Source: Microcoleus sp. bin38.metabat.b11b12b14.051 (GTDB taxonomy: Bacteria; Cyanobacteriota; Cyanobacteriia; Cyanobacteriales; Microcoleaceae). From it: 64,000 bases of DNA. A program made the position numbers and the translations under genes. How positions within the stretch are numbered: the stretch's first letter is position 1; the number at the start of each line of letters is the position of its first letter. Below, one piece after another: positions 44,644 to 53,885 of this stretch. The stretch is taken from NCBI RefSeq assembly GCF_013299165.1, contig NZ_JAAFKD010000008.1, forward strand, positions 62,001-126,000. Reading direction: 5' to 3'. A model generated the notes under the pieces. It ran no database searches. It was not told the DNA's origin and saw nothing but the letters and a program-made list of their open reading frames with translations.

Positions 44644-44749
44644 GAGGTACTAACGGGAAAGGGCAAGGGAAAATGGGAAAACTTAGCTTTTACCATTTCT
44701 CCTCTACCCTCAGCTTTTACTGTTAGTCTTAAATTTCGGTGCTCAAAAT

Positions 44750-44953
44750 TTAGCGGCCGAGGCTCGACCAATCGACATCCACATTCTCTAGAATCAGAGA
44801 AGAGTTGTAGATTTGCAAAATAATCAACAAGAACACGAAAAACAGTCCGATGAATACGCTCATCAATAGGGTGGTTCCCCAACCGGGGGCTACCTTGCCG
44901 TATTCTGAGTTAAGGGGTTTTAGTCTGTCTCCCAACCAAGTCCGTTGTGCCAT
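44750..44953 (-). CDS. psbH: photosystem II protein PsbH
   Basis: The 67-residue protein has the PsbH N-terminus [19 protein letters not shown], the [19 protein letters not shown] helix and LENVDVDW tail. It stabilises QB-site function and PSII assembly. It is divergent to psbN, the usual arrangement in cyanobacteria. Confidence 0.97.
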   Translation of the reverse strand: MAQRTWLGDRLKPLNSEYGKVAPGWGTTLLMSVFIGLFFVFLLIILQIYNSSLILENVDVDWSSLGR

Positions 44954-45164
44954 AAGTCACTTACCAATGAATCTCTACAGAAAAGTTTGACATATTTCCA
45001 CCCCTAATTGCGATCGCAATTTTTGAGATCCCCGAGTCCCCCACTCTCTCGCTCTCCCCTTAGAACCCTGCCATACCGTACCGCGACTAAAATCGCTCGA
45101 ATATTAGACGAATTGTTATTTTTTGTAATATTATAGAGGGAATCACTCATAATGGCTCTTCAAT

Positions 45165-45296
45165 ATGGAACCAGCAGCAGTTCTCGGCATTTCTCTCGGT
45201 ATGTGTCTGGTGGCAATCACCGGTTTCTCGATCTACACGGCTTTTGGCCCTCCAGCTAAGGAATTGAGAGACCCTTTTGAAGAACACGAAGATTAA
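45165..45296 (+). CDS. psbN: PSII assembly factor PsbN
   Basis: Translation from ATG 45165 gives a 43-residue product, [20 protein letters not shown], with [21 protein letters not shown] toward the end; this is the PsbN pattern with one helix. It helps photosystem II assembly and repair. The gene is divergent to psbH with about 210 bp between them, which should hold both promoters. Confidence 0.95.
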   Translation: MEPAAVLGISLGMCLVAITGFSIYTAFGPPAKELRDPFEEHED

Positions 45297-45475
45297 AGAT
45301 TAAAGATGAAGGAAGAAGGAAGAGGGAAGAAGGAAGAAGGAAAAAGGATAAGGAAAGAAGGAAGAAGCAAGATTTTGCCAATTCTCCCACTCTCCCACTC
45401 TCCCCCTCTCCCCCTCTCCCACTCTCCCACTCTCCCCCTCTCCCCCTCTCCCACTCTCTCACTCTCCCCGATGCG
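45297..45475. repeat. purine-rich GGAAGAA and pyrimidine-rich CTCTCCCA tandem repeats
   Basis: GGAAGAAGGAAGAGG units (about 45305-45370) are followed by about 11 units of CTCTCCC(A/C)(C) (45385-45470). The two strands are almost complementary in base type, so long hairpins or triplex-like structures are possible. It sits between psbN and aroC. Confidence 0.85.
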
Positions 45476-45610
45476 ATCGAACTTCTGTGCAGCCCGATCG
45501 ACCTGAAACCCTCAGTCAATGCTATATTCTTCAAAATACGCTAAATCTATAATTTCAGAAATCTATCTTCCAGTTAAAGTAAAAATTATCAAGTTTCACG
45601 CGAAAGCACT

Positions 45611-46711
45611 ATGGGCAATAGCTTTGGGCATCTATTTCGGATATCGACATTTGGGGAATCTCACGGCGGGGGTGTGGGAGTAGTAATTGATGGTTGTCCG
45701 CCGCTGGTGTCGATCGACGCCTCGGAAATTCAAGCGGAACTCGATCGCCGTCGCCCCGGACAAAGCAAAATTACTACACCCCGCAAAGAAGCTGATACCT
45801 GCGAAATTCTCTCCGGGGTGTTTGAAGGCAAAACTCTAGGAACTCCGATCGCCATCTTAGTCCGCAATCAAGACACTCGCCCCCAAGATTATGGCGAAAT
45901 GGCCACGACTTACCGCCCTTCCCACGCTGATGCTACCTACGATGCTAAGTACGGGATTCGCAACTGGCAAGGCGGAGGTCGCTCGTCGGCGAGAGAAACA
46001 ATTGGTAGAGTAGCAGCAGGGGCGATCGCCAAAAAAATTCTCTTCCAATCCGCTGGCGTCGAAATAGTCGGCTACGTCAAACGCATCAAAGACTTAGAAT
46101 GCGTCGCCGACCCAGACACTGTTACCTTAGAACAAGTAGAAAGCAACATCGTCCGCTGTCCCGATGCCGAATGTGCCGATCGCATGATTGAACTGATCGA
46201 AAAAGTGCGCGACAGCGGAGATTCGATCGGCGGTGTCGTCGAATGCGTCGCCCGCAACGTACCCAAAGGTCTGGGAATGCCCGTATTCGACAAACTCGAA
46301 GCCGATTTGGCCAAAGCGATCATGTCATTACCCGCTAGCAAAGGCTTTGAAATTGGTTCGGGCTTTGCCGGGACTCTACTTAAGGGCAGCGAACATAATG
46401 ATGAATACTATACTGATGAACAAGGAGAAATTCGTACAGTAACGAATCGCTCAGGCGGAATTCAGGGTGGCATTGCTAACGGTGAAAATATCATTCTGCG
46501 GGCGGCTTTCAAGCCAACTGCGACAATTCGCCAGGAGCAGCGTACAGTTACCCGAGAGGGTGAAGCAACGCTGCTAGCGGCAAAAGGACGGCACGATGCT
46601 TGCGTTTTGCCAAGAGCTGTGCCAATGGTGGAAGCAATGGTAGCTTTAGTTTTGTGCGACCATCTGCTGCGCCATCACGGACAATGTGGAACCTTAAAGT
46701 CTGAATTTTAA
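45611..46711 (+). CDS. aroC: chorismate synthase
   Basis: The 366-residue protein converts 5-enolpyruvylshikimate 3-phosphate to chorismate with reduced [19 protein letters not shown] (14-29), the [14 protein letters not shown] stretch (about 47-60), [10 protein letters not shown] and the late SGGIQGGI and [16 protein letters not shown] blocks are all present. It is 1 bp upstream of the MBL-fold gene, so they are probably co-transcribed. Confidence 0.97.
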   Translation: MGNSFGHLFRISTFGESHGGGVGVVIDGCPPLVSIDASEIQAELDRRRPGQSKITTPRKEADTCEILSGVFEGKTLGTPIAILVRNQDTRPQDYGEMATTYRPSHADATYDAKYGIRNWQGGGRSSARETIGRVAAGAIAKKILFQSAGVEIVGYVKRIKDLECVADPDTVTLEQVESNIVRCPDAECADRMIELIEKVRDSGDSIGGVVECVARNVPKGLGMPVFDKLEADLAKAIMSLPASKGFEIGSGFAGTLLKGSEHNDEYYTDEQGEIRTVTNRSGGIQGGIANGENIILRAAFKPTATIRQEQRTVTREGEATLLAAKGRHDACVLPRAVPMVEAMVALVLCDHLLRHHGQCGTLKSEF

Positions 46712-46712
46712 A

Positions 46713-47624
46713 ATGGAAATCAGCTTGTCCTCTGTAGTGGCAAATCCCCTGGATTGCCCTCAACCCTCCGAAGCAATAACAGGTATAGATGATTTTGTAG
46801 TACAGTTCTGGGGCGTGCGGGGCAGTGTTCCGACACCGGGACAGGAAACTGTTCGCTACGGCGGCAACACTTCTTGTTTGGAAATGCGAGTCGGTGGAAA
46901 ACGCTTGATTTTTGACGGCGGAACAGGCTTGCGGATGCTGGGAGACCAGTTGGTGCAAGAAATGCCCGTGCAAGCTTATATGTTTTTTACTCACTATCAC
47001 TGGGATCACATTCAAGGGTTCCCGATGTTCGCCCCAGCTTTCATCCGTGGCAATCGCTTTGATATTTACGGGGCAATTCCCCCCGATGGAGATTGCCTGA
47101 AACGGCACTTCGTCGAACGGGTTCTGCACTCGAATTCGCCGGTGCCTCTGATGGGTTTGCCGGCTGATTTGAATTTTCATGAGATCGATCACAACCAGAC
47201 GATGATGCTGGACGATATTGAGATTAGGACGGGTTCTCTCAATCACCCGAATACTGCTATGGGATATCGGGTGACTTGGCAGGGACGTTCTGTTGTTTAC
47301 TGTTCTGATACGGAACATTTTCCAGATCGACTCGATGAGAATGTTTACAATTTAGCCCTCGATGCTGACGTGCTGATTTACGATGCGATGTACACAGACG
47401 AGGAATATCACAACCCCAAGTCTCCGAAGGTGGGCTGGGGACACTCGACTTGGCAGGAAGCTGTGAGAATGGCTAAGGAAGCCCGGGTGAAACGGGTGGT
47501 GATTTTTCACCACGATCCGGCTCATACAGACGATTTTCTCGATCGCATCGCCGAAGACGTGCAAATCGCTTTTCCTAAGGCTGTTATGGCCCGCGAGGGT
47601 CTGATTTTGCCGATCGGCTTCTGA
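46713..47624 (+). CDS. MBL-fold metallo-hydrolase
   Basis: The 303-residue protein starts FVVQFWGVRGSVPTPG (about 28-43) and has the metal-binding THYHWDHIQG (about 93-102), a second His in SLNHPNTAMGY, Asp in YCSDTEHF and a final FHHDPAHTDD. This is the group related to RNase Z/phosphodiesterases (WGVRGS subgroup). Substrate is unknown. Tight spacing with aroC is probably only co-transcription. Confidence 0.85.
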   Translation: MEISLSSVVANPLDCPQPSEAITGIDDFVVQFWGVRGSVPTPGQETVRYGGNTSCLEMRVGGKRLIFDGGTGLRMLGDQLVQEMPVQAYMFFTHYHWDHIQGFPMFAPAFIRGNRFDIYGAIPPDGDCLKRHFVERVLHSNSPVPLMGLPADLNFHEIDHNQTMMLDDIEIRTGSLNHPNTAMGYRVTWQGRSVVYCSDTEHFPDRLDENVYNLALDADVLIYDAMYTDEEYHNPKSPKVGWGHSTWQEAVRMAKEARVKRVVIFHHDPAHTDDFLDRIAEDVQIAFPKAVMAREGLILPIGF

Positions 47625-47671
47625 ACATTGACCGTCATAGGTCGATCGTACCTTGCTCAAACCATCATTGA

Positions 47672-47710
47672 ATGTGGAGCCGGTCTCGCCACCTGCTCCA
47701 CATCTTTTTT
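47672..47710 (+). terminator. rho-independent terminator
   Basis: ATGTGGAGC pairs with GCTCCACAT around a 14-nt loop and a CTTTTTT tract follows, about 50 bp after the MBL gene stop. Confidence 0.85.
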
Positions 47711-48450
47711 ATTTGTAGCAAACACTCTGAAGGCATGGTATAATTCTTGGCTAGTAACTTTTTAGGAATAATATTTAAGGTTTTTTTCATTGTTTGACAG
47801 GCTCTTATTTGAGAAGATCGAGCACGGAGTAGCAGTTTGCGATGAGTGAGGGGAGTCGATCGCATCGAGTCTTGAGGCGCGATGATGGGCTTTCTGTAAC
47901 TGTCACGGATTTAAATATGGCGGCGGTAAAAAATATCTAGTTTGGCAACGTCCCAGACTTTGGCGAAGTGCCGCGACACAACTAACGTCGCCACTAAACC
48001 AAAGTAAAAAATTCTTGCGACGTGTTATTATCTGCGATCGAATAACGACGCACTTGCCCGATAGCTTCCGCAAAACGCACAGCAAGAAGTAAAATAATTG
48101 GAGGATTGACCGAGGCTCCCAAGAGAAAGTTTTGAATGTCAACAAACACGGCGAAGCTCGTGCCCTAGCTCGCTCTGGCACGAGGCGCCACAGGTGGCAG
48201 CAGACTTTCTGAATCCTTGTCACCTATTAATTTTTTGAGTAATTCCTCAAGATAAAAGCTCAGGTTATAGTTACCATAAAACATAAGTACGATGCTTTTT
48301 TCCGAGCGTGAATATTGGCAAATCTGAAAAGCCGGTCTGAGAGCTTTTCGCTACAATCTGAGAGATTTTTCAGCAGTCAATTTCACTCAAAAGAAACAGA
48401 TCGTCGCTCTTTGGTTTGGGACTAGCTGCAAGCAAAGTGAAAGTTATGAC
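47711..48450. other. long intergenic stretch, no gene supported
   Basis: This stretch of about 740 bp has a GTGCC...GGCAC hairpin at about 48160-48185 but no coding frame with recognisable features. A minus-strand frame of 106 residues is Cys/Arg-rich and lacks signal. It may hold gene remnants or an RNA. Confidence 0.4.
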
Positions 48451-48462
48451 TTGACTATCAAA

Positions 48463-49458
48463 ATGGGAAATTTACGTTTTAGATCTTCAGCAAATCGATA
48501 CAGATGGATTGCCTTAGGCAGTTTTGCTGTAATTATGGGTATTTCAGGGGCCCTTGCCTACCGCCTAGCTCCGCCGCCCGGATTTATGGCTCAAGGCACT
48601 CTCACTTCTAATAATCCGCCAGTCAAATTTTCCAGCACGGGGACGACAATTCTCAAGCAGGGAGAGCAACTGACTCCGGATGTTCTGCTGGCAGATAATG
48701 TTGTCAAAGCAGTGGCAGATGCTGTTAAGCTGTCGCCGCAGCAAGTTCGACAAAATGCTAGCGTCAAGATTTCTAAGCCGGAACAACCGCTAGAGATTGC
48801 TGTTGGGTATCGATCGCTCGATCAGCAGCAAGCAGTGCAAACGGCGGATATGTTGATGAAGGGCATGGTGGAAAAAAGCCGCCTGATTAACAGATATCGG
48901 TGGCAATCAGTCAATCAAACGCTCAACCAACGCTTGGCACAAGTCACTCAAGACCTGAAACAAGCTCAGCAAAAACTCGACCAATACGAAAGAGAGCGCG
49001 CTCGCCTGTTGCAGCAAATGAAGCTTCAGCAAGACGTTTACAACAAAACTCAGCTAGCGATGGCGGATACGCAAGCTTCGGAAAAAGAAATGGTGAGCAG
49101 TTTGGCCGCCGCCGCAGCGCCGCAAATTGTGGCGACACCCACGAGCGATCCGACTGTGCCTCTAATTTTGGGAGTTGGCTTGCTGTTGGCGATTTTAGTC
49201 AGCCGCGGTTTGATTCCTTCGGTGGCCGATTGGCAGAACAAAACAGCTTTTCAGCGAGAAGAGAGCGAAAGGCTTCAAAGTGCTTTGTACCGACTGATCA
49301 AAGAAGGCAGTGGCGAAATCACTCTGGTGCGGTTTGCGATGGAGACGCGGCTGTCGCCGGATGTCGCCCAGCGTTTTTTGAACCAACAAGCTGAAGTCTT
49401 TAATGCCAATTGCGAAATTAAAGACGACGGTAGTATCTTATATCACTTCCACATTTAA
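48463..49458 (+). CDS. membrane protein with coiled coil, unknown (Wzz/DUF-like)
   Basis: The 331-residue protein has one transmembrane segment near the N-terminus (about 18-38) and one near 230-250. In between come a globular part (VVKAVADAVKLSPQQVRQNASVKIS, about 80-105) and a coiled-coil helix (RLAQVTQDLKQAQQKLDQYERE, about 150-190). This two-helix, coiled-coil topology resembles chain-length-determinant (Wzz) proteins, though the usual Pro/Gly motif is not clear. A cytosolic C-terminal winged-helix-like part follows. ATG 48463 is preferred over 48451. Confidence 0.6.
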   Translation: MGNLRFRSSANRYRWIALGSFAVIMGISGALAYRLAPPPGFMAQGTLTSNNPPVKFSSTGTTILKQGEQLTPDVLLADNVVKAVADAVKLSPQQVRQNASVKISKPEQPLEIAVGYRSLDQQQAVQTADMLMKGMVEKSRLINRYRWQSVNQTLNQRLAQVTQDLKQAQQKLDQYERERARLLQQMKLQQDVYNKTQLAMADTQASEKEMVSSLAAAAAPQIVATPTSDPTVPLILGVGLLLAILVSRGLIPSVADWQNKTAFQREESERLQSALYRLIKEGSGEITLVRFAMETRLSPDVAQRFLNQQAEVFNANCEIKDDGSILYHFHI

Positions 49459-49481
49459 AGGACAGCAAGGGCTGCCCCACA

Positions 49482-49533
49482 AAAAACCAAAAGCCGATCG
49501 AGCAGCTTGTTGCTCGATCGGCTCTTGGTTTTT
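49482..49533 (+). terminator. long hairpin terminator
   Basis: A 13-bp stem (AGCCGATCGAGCA with its complement) with a 6-nt loop is extended by AAAAACCAA/TTGGTTTTT, giving T-tracts on one side. Confidence 0.85.
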
Positions 49534-49843
49534 AGGCAACAATCTAAAAAATCTTTGATTTTTTTGTTCGACTCGGTTAAATGTATGTATAATTTAAAAA
49601 ATTAAGTAAATCTACGGTTGTTTTTTACGTAAGTTACCGGATGAGGGCTACTTGCTCGTTAAATATTTCTTAGGGAGTAAGTCACCTCAGTATAAATGCT
49701 GTAGTCTAGAACGAGAAGTGGTTCGGATCTGTTACATAGTTTCACATAAGAAACTCGATCGGGCAAGAGCCTGGAACAAACTCCCAGCCGGAAAGTGTGC
49801 GTTTTCACATTCAAGTTTTGTAATCACCTGTTGAGGGACAACC

Positions 49844-49927
49844 ATGATATTTGGCATAATTGGCTCTTCTTTCGTAGTTTACTTTCTGCTGATGTCGATC
49901 GCCAATTACGGTGACACAGGAATGTAG
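49844..49927 (+). CDS. possible 27-residue membrane peptide
   Basis: ATG 49844, preceded by TTGAGGGACAACC, encodes MIFGIIGSSFVVYFLLMSI and then ANYGDTGM. It is one hydrophobic helix. The ribosome-binding site is good, but the frame is so short that chance is possible. I do not match it to known PSII, cytochrome b6f or NDH small subunits. Confidence 0.35.
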   Translation: MIFGIIGSSFVVYFLLMSIANYGDTGM

Positions 49928-50048
49928 ACTATTAAACGCACTCATGCACTACCGACAAAAAGCAGCAGGCAAAAAAGCAGATTCACAACTTCGGTGAAGT
50001 CGGCTCCTCAGACTTGCGTGTGGTGCCGGCGACAGGCAGTAAAAATAA

Positions 50049-50642
50049 ATGGATGAAGGAGTCGTTAAGTACCGCTGCGACTGGAAACAGGCAGAACCCG
50101 TATCTGAGTCGGAGATAGCGGATTTGATAGACTGGCGCGATCGACTCCACTCGTGGGGACTAATTGGCGTCTACGAAAATGGTATTGGGTTTGGAAACGT
50201 CAGCCTCAGGATTGGCAATTCTTGCCAGTTCGTGATTTCCGGTACCCAAACTGCACACCTGCGGGCTATGGGCCCGGAATCGTACTGTACCGTTACGGAA
50301 TTTAACTTAGAACAAAATTTCCTCGGCTGTCAGGGCCCCGTACCAGCTTCGTCGGAGTCCCTGACTCACGCGGTACTATACCTTCACAGAAAGGATGTGG
50401 GGGGGATAATTCACATCCACAATCCTCAACTATGGCAGCAACTGCTGTTTAAAATTCCTACTACTAGAAAAGAAATACCTTATGGCACTCCCCAGATGGC
50501 TTGGGAAATGTTGAGACTTTTTGACGAGGAGAATTTAGCAGATCGCAAAATTCTGGCGATGGCCGGCCACGAGGACGGAATTATCTGTTTTGGTAGCAGC
50601 TTGGACGCAGCCGGCAAAGTGCTCTCGGCGGCGATGGGTTAG
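50049..50642 (+). CDS. class II aldolase/adducin-family protein
   Basis: The 197-residue protein has GNVSLRI (about 49), a THAVLYLHRKDVGGIIHIHNPQLW region (about 105-128) with the zinc-binding HxH pair (IHIHN), and MAGHEDGI with a third His (about 173). These correspond to the metal ligands of class II aldolases such as fuculose-1-phosphate aldolase and MtnB. Substrate is unknown. It stands alone on the plus strand. Confidence 0.8.
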   Translation: MDEGVVKYRCDWKQAEPVSESEIADLIDWRDRLHSWGLIGVYENGIGFGNVSLRIGNSCQFVISGTQTAHLRAMGPESYCTVTEFNLEQNFLGCQGPVPASSESLTHAVLYLHRKDVGGIIHIHNPQLWQQLLFKIPTTRKEIPYGTPQMAWEMLRLFDEENLADRKILAMAGHEDGIICFGSSLDAAGKVLSAAMG

Positions 50643-50993
50643 ACACGATCGCTCTCACCACCTTCAGACAAAACTCAAAAACCACGTTTCTAGACCAATA
50701 GTTCCGAGAGTTTCCTGGCCCGGGCGATCGCTAGCTAGAAACCAGCTTGATACAAGTTTTGCAACCACAGACGAGAAATCAACAAAATCGGGTCGGGTTT
50801 CTCAGGTCAGGAAGTCGCCACAGATGAAACTGATTTTGACGCCTGATGTGAGGTAGAATTGGCTTGATCGTTGACCTATGGTCGATCGACCGCCTGCTTG
50901 ACAGGTTCAAAAGTTTTAAATTGCCTCTTGCCTCTGCGCTAAGGCAAAGATATTTTAAAGAAACACAATATATAGCAAAAGCTGAGAGTCATC

Positions 50994-51548
50994 GTGAATC
51001 AAACTAAACTTGTAAGCTCAAAAGAACTGCAATCAGAAGTATCTCGTCTCACCGAAGAGCTGCAAATGCGAGACCAACTGGTGCAGCAGTTGTCTCAAGA
51101 ACTTTTTAGGCTGGTAAAGGGAAATTCGAGTTTTGTGCCGGCACCGGAAGTTTCAGACCGTCACCAATCTCAAATGCAGGCGATGCGCGAACAACTGCAA
51201 TCTGTGGAAGAACAGGTAAGTTTTTATCAAGAACAAATCGCCGATCGGGATACTGAGGTTTACCAACTGCGGCAATCGGTGCAAGAATTGACCGATCGCT
51301 CTAGAATGCTCGAACAAGTGGTTCAGGAATTGCCAGGGGTTTACCGCCAAAAGTTCGCCGAACGGATCGAGCCGATTAAGGAAAAATTGGATCAACTACA
51401 AAAGGAAAACCGCCAGTTGCACACCGAGTTGCAAAGCGTTACTTACCGTCTGGCGGTACGCAATCGCAAGGCGAAGGGCCTGGATCTGCCGAGCGTCGAT
51501 CCAGATGACGATCGCGGGATTCAAATGCCCAGCTTTGGGAATGTCTAA
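50994..51548 (+). CDS. coiled-coil protein, unknown function
   Basis: The 184-residue protein is almost wholly coiled coil: heptad-rich LVQQLSQELFRL (about 29-40), then DRHQSQMQAMREQLQSVEEQVS and TEVYQLRQSVQELTDR, with a flexible acidic tail (LPSVDPDDDRG). The start is GTG 50994. It overlaps the next gene by 8 bases, so the two are linked in expression. It may be a structural or scaffold protein. Confidence 0.65.
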   Translation: MNQTKLVSSKELQSEVSRLTEELQMRDQLVQQLSQELFRLVKGNSSFVPAPEVSDRHQSQMQAMREQLQSVEEQVSFYQEQIADRDTEVYQLRQSVQELTDRSRMLEQVVQELPGVYRQKFAERIEPIKEKLDQLQKENRQLHTELQSVTYRLAVRNRKAKGLDLPSVDPDDDRGIQMPSFGNV

Positions 51549-52188
51549 GGTTTTGATTGTGGCGGGCGGCGACAAAACCGCGGCCGATATTCTCCTGGAG
51601 GCGATCGCTCAATCAGATCCTGTAACAGAAGTTGATATCTGTGGGGTGGCCCAATTAGGCTCAGGCGAACTCGCCGATGGGGCGATCGTTTGTGCTTTGA
51701 CGCTGGATCTACCGCCAAATCTGGTTGGGCCCAGTCAAGATGTGTTTCGATTTGGCGCCAATGTGTCGGCGGCGCGCGATCGAGTCGCCGAGGAACTACA
51801 AGTGCCCGTCGGCGATGGCAATTTTTGGCTGCCGGTGGTGCTGACAGCCAGGGGGCCGCTGTATGCTGAGGCGATCGCTGCGGAATCGGACAAGTTGTCA
51901 GGCGAGTTGATTTACCGTCAGCCGCTGCACTTGTCGGATGTTTGGCGCCAGCAGTTGTACGATTTGGCTTACCGCTTGCTGAGTCTTTTGAATGCGCCTC
52001 CGGCGACTTATTTGATGCAGTTCGGGTTCGTTGGCGACAGGATTTGTTTCGATCGCCTGTGGCCTTTTCCGGCTGCGCCTGCGATCGCTTCTGTCGGTGT
52101 TCAAGAGCCGGATTTATTTGTCTGTCACTGGTACTGCTTGACAAATAAGCCGATTTACGATATACAAATTACTTCTTTATGTTTGTAG
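51541..52188 (+). CDS. conserved cyanobacterial protein, unknown function
   Basis: The 215-residue cytosolic protein has an N-terminal Rossmann-like strand (SKVLIVAGGD) and otherwise no motif I recognise. Its ATG overlaps the coiled-coil gene's stop. The last three codons and stop (TGT TTG TAG) fall in the first unit of a tandem repeat, so the C-terminus may have been rewritten by repeat insertion. Confidence 0.6.
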   Translation: MSKVLIVAGGDKTAADILLEAIAQSDPVTEVDICGVAQLGSGELADGAIVCALTLDLPPNLVGPSQDVFRFGANVSAARDRVAEELQVPVGDGNFWLPVVLTARGPLYAEAIAAESDKLSGELIYRQPLHLSDVWRQQLYDLAYRLLSLLNAPPATYLMQFGFVGDRICFDRLWPFPAAPAIASVGVQEPDLFVCHWYCLTNKPIYDIQITSLCL

Positions 52189-52362
52189 TGAGGACTTTAG
52201 TCCTTTCTTAATGAATAAATCAGGACAAAAGTAGTGATGTTTGTAGTGAGGACTTTAGTCCTTTCTTAATGAATAAATCAGGACAAAAGTAGTGATGTTT
52301 GTAGTGAGGACTTTAGTCCTTTCTTAATGAATAAATCAGGACTAAAGTCCTTACTACGAACC
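52181..52362. repeat. three tandem copies of a 58-bp GTTTGTAGTGAGGAC repeat
   Basis: Units start at 52181, 52239 and 52297. Each is GTTTGTAGTGAGGACTTTAG, then CTTTCTTAATGAATAAATCAG and a right arm. Copies 1-2 have a shortened arm (GGACAAAAGTAGTGAT), while copy 3 keeps GGACTAAAGTCCTTACTACG, which is the likely ancestral form. Confidence 0.92.
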
Positions 52363-52400
52363 TAATTATGGGGAATTAACCCGAGATAGTATAATTTTTA

Positions 52401-52745
52401 TCAAGCAACTAAAGCAAGAGTTTCTGTTGAGATAACTTGCTCGAAACTGTCAAAAATTTCAAAAAGTTGGTCGAGTTGAGTAATTTCAAAAATCAGCCTG
52501 ACTGTAACTGAGAGGTTGCAAATAACCAGGCGACATCCCCGATGGCGGGCGGCGTTGAGTCCCCCGACTAAGGCACACAAACCCGAACTGTCGATAAAAT
52601 CTACGTCACCCATGTCTATTACCCAGAGTTGGTAGCGATCGGGCAAAATCTCGGCTAGCTGTTGCTGGAGGAGGGTGCCTGCTTGGGAGTCGAGACAGTT
52701 GTGAGGTTGGATGACGATGTGTTTCTTGAAGTTGGGGAATTCCAT
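52401..52745 (-). CDS. STAS-domain anti-sigma-factor antagonist-like protein
   Basis: The 114-residue protein has the STAS fold with the phosphorylatable Ser in FIDSSGLCALV (about 51-61), the site modified by anti-sigma kinases in SpoIIAA-type partners. FEITQLDQLFEIFDS completes the fold. No anti-sigma kinase gene is adjacent. It probably takes part in partner-switching regulation. Confidence 0.85.
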   Translation of the reverse strand: MEFPNFKKHIVIQPHNCLDSQAGTLLQQQLAEILPDRYQLWVIDMGDVDFIDSSGLCALVGGLNAARHRGCRLVICNLSVTVRLIFEITQLDQLFEIFDSFEQVISTETLALVA

Positions 52746-53096
52746 AGCAGTTATCCTACGATTGTCAAGTATGAGTCAGTGAATTCACTGGCTGATTCTC
52801 TCAACAGAATCAGCGGATTTTAGCTAAGGTTTGAGGAGGCGCGATGCCGGGATCGTGGGAATCGGTGGCGATCGCCCGGGCGATCGATTGAGTAGGATGA
52901 CTCCCAGGCGGCGGGCGATCGCCAACCGCAAGAATTCTCGATTTATCTATAATCCTCTGAAGAGTAGTTTTTTGTTGGGCGGGCGATCGCAAGTGTAGTG
53001 TGTTTTTCATCACAGCGAAAGATTGCACTATTGGCCGAATCGAGCCAATATATAAAAGTATTGAGCTTTGCAAAAGTTTACGAAGGCAGTATCGAA

Positions 53097-53720
53097 ATGT
53101 CTTTTGAGTTTTTATCCTTAGATACTATTCAGCAATTTGCGCGAGATTACGGCTACTGGGCTGTATTTCTGGGGATTTTGCTAGAAAATCTGGGAGTTCC
53201 TCTCCCAGGCGAGACAATTACGATTGCTGGCGGGTTTTTAGCCGGCAGTGGGGAACTGAATTACTGGTATGTACTCGGAAGTGCGATCGCCGGTGCGACG
53301 GTGGGCGGAAATATCGGTTATGCGATCGGTAGATACGGCGGCTGGCCCCTACTCCTGAAGCTGGGACAATTTTTCCGCTTTCGGGAAGAACAACTGTTTG
53401 ACTTAAAAGAACAGTTCAGCAAAAATGCAGCTAAAGCCGTATTTTTGGGCCGTTTCATCGCACTGCTGCGAATATTTGCCAGCCCTCTAGCAGGTATCGC
53501 AGAAATGCCCTTTTTGCAATTTTCATTCTTCAATATTTTGGGTGCCGCAAGCTGGGCATCTGTCATGGTAAGTTTGTCATACTTCCTAGGACAAGTTGTG
53601 TCTTTAGAAAAGTTGGTAGCTTGGGCTGCTCAATTTGCAGTAGTTGCTTTGCTATTAACAGTTGCTTGGATTGCAATTCCTATTTGGTTGGAGTCGCGCA
53701 ATTTGGACAAGACTAAGTAG
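53097..53720 (+). CDS. DedA-family membrane protein
   Basis: The 207-residue protein has four or five membrane helices and the DedA signatures: ENLGVPLPGETI (about 29-40), GATVGGNIGYAIGRYGG (about 65-81), FLGRFIALLRIFASPLAGIAEMPFLQF (about 120-146) and GAASWASVMVSLSYF. Members flip phospholipids or carrier lipids and affect membrane potential. ATG 53097, with CGAAGG before it, is chosen because the frame extends upstream without family sequence. Confidence 0.9.
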   Translation: MSFEFLSLDTIQQFARDYGYWAVFLGILLENLGVPLPGETITIAGGFLAGSGELNYWYVLGSAIAGATVGGNIGYAIGRYGGWPLLLKLGQFFRFREEQLFDLKEQFSKNAAKAVFLGRFIALLRIFASPLAGIAEMPFLQFSFFNILGAASWASVMVSLSYFLGQVVSLEKLVAWAAQFAVVALLLTVAWIAIPIWLESRNLDKTK

Positions 53721-53885
53721 GGACACAACATAGTTGTATCATGAGATCCGATACCACTAAAGTAGGGACACAACAATGTTGTGTCCTTATTTTTAGTATA
53801 GTTGTGTACTGATTTTTGGTATGGTTGTGTCCTGATTTTTGGAGCGTGCAAAATAGGGATATAACAATTCAAGACTTACGCATGA
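53721..53885. other. short repeats GGACACAACA(T) downstream of dedA
   Basis: Four GTAGGGACACAACAA / TTGTGTCCT half-sites occur in 53720-53850. They look like another degenerate palindromic repeat. No gene is seen. Confidence 0.6.

Noticed and set aside
46548..47318. 256-codon minus-strand frame across aroC and the MBL gene
   Set aside because: It crosses two well-identified genes in antisense and has no recognisable motif.
47903..48223. 106-codon minus-strand frame in the 47.7-48.45 kb gap
   Set aside because: Cys/Arg-rich composition, no ribosome-binding site that I can see, and no domain pattern.
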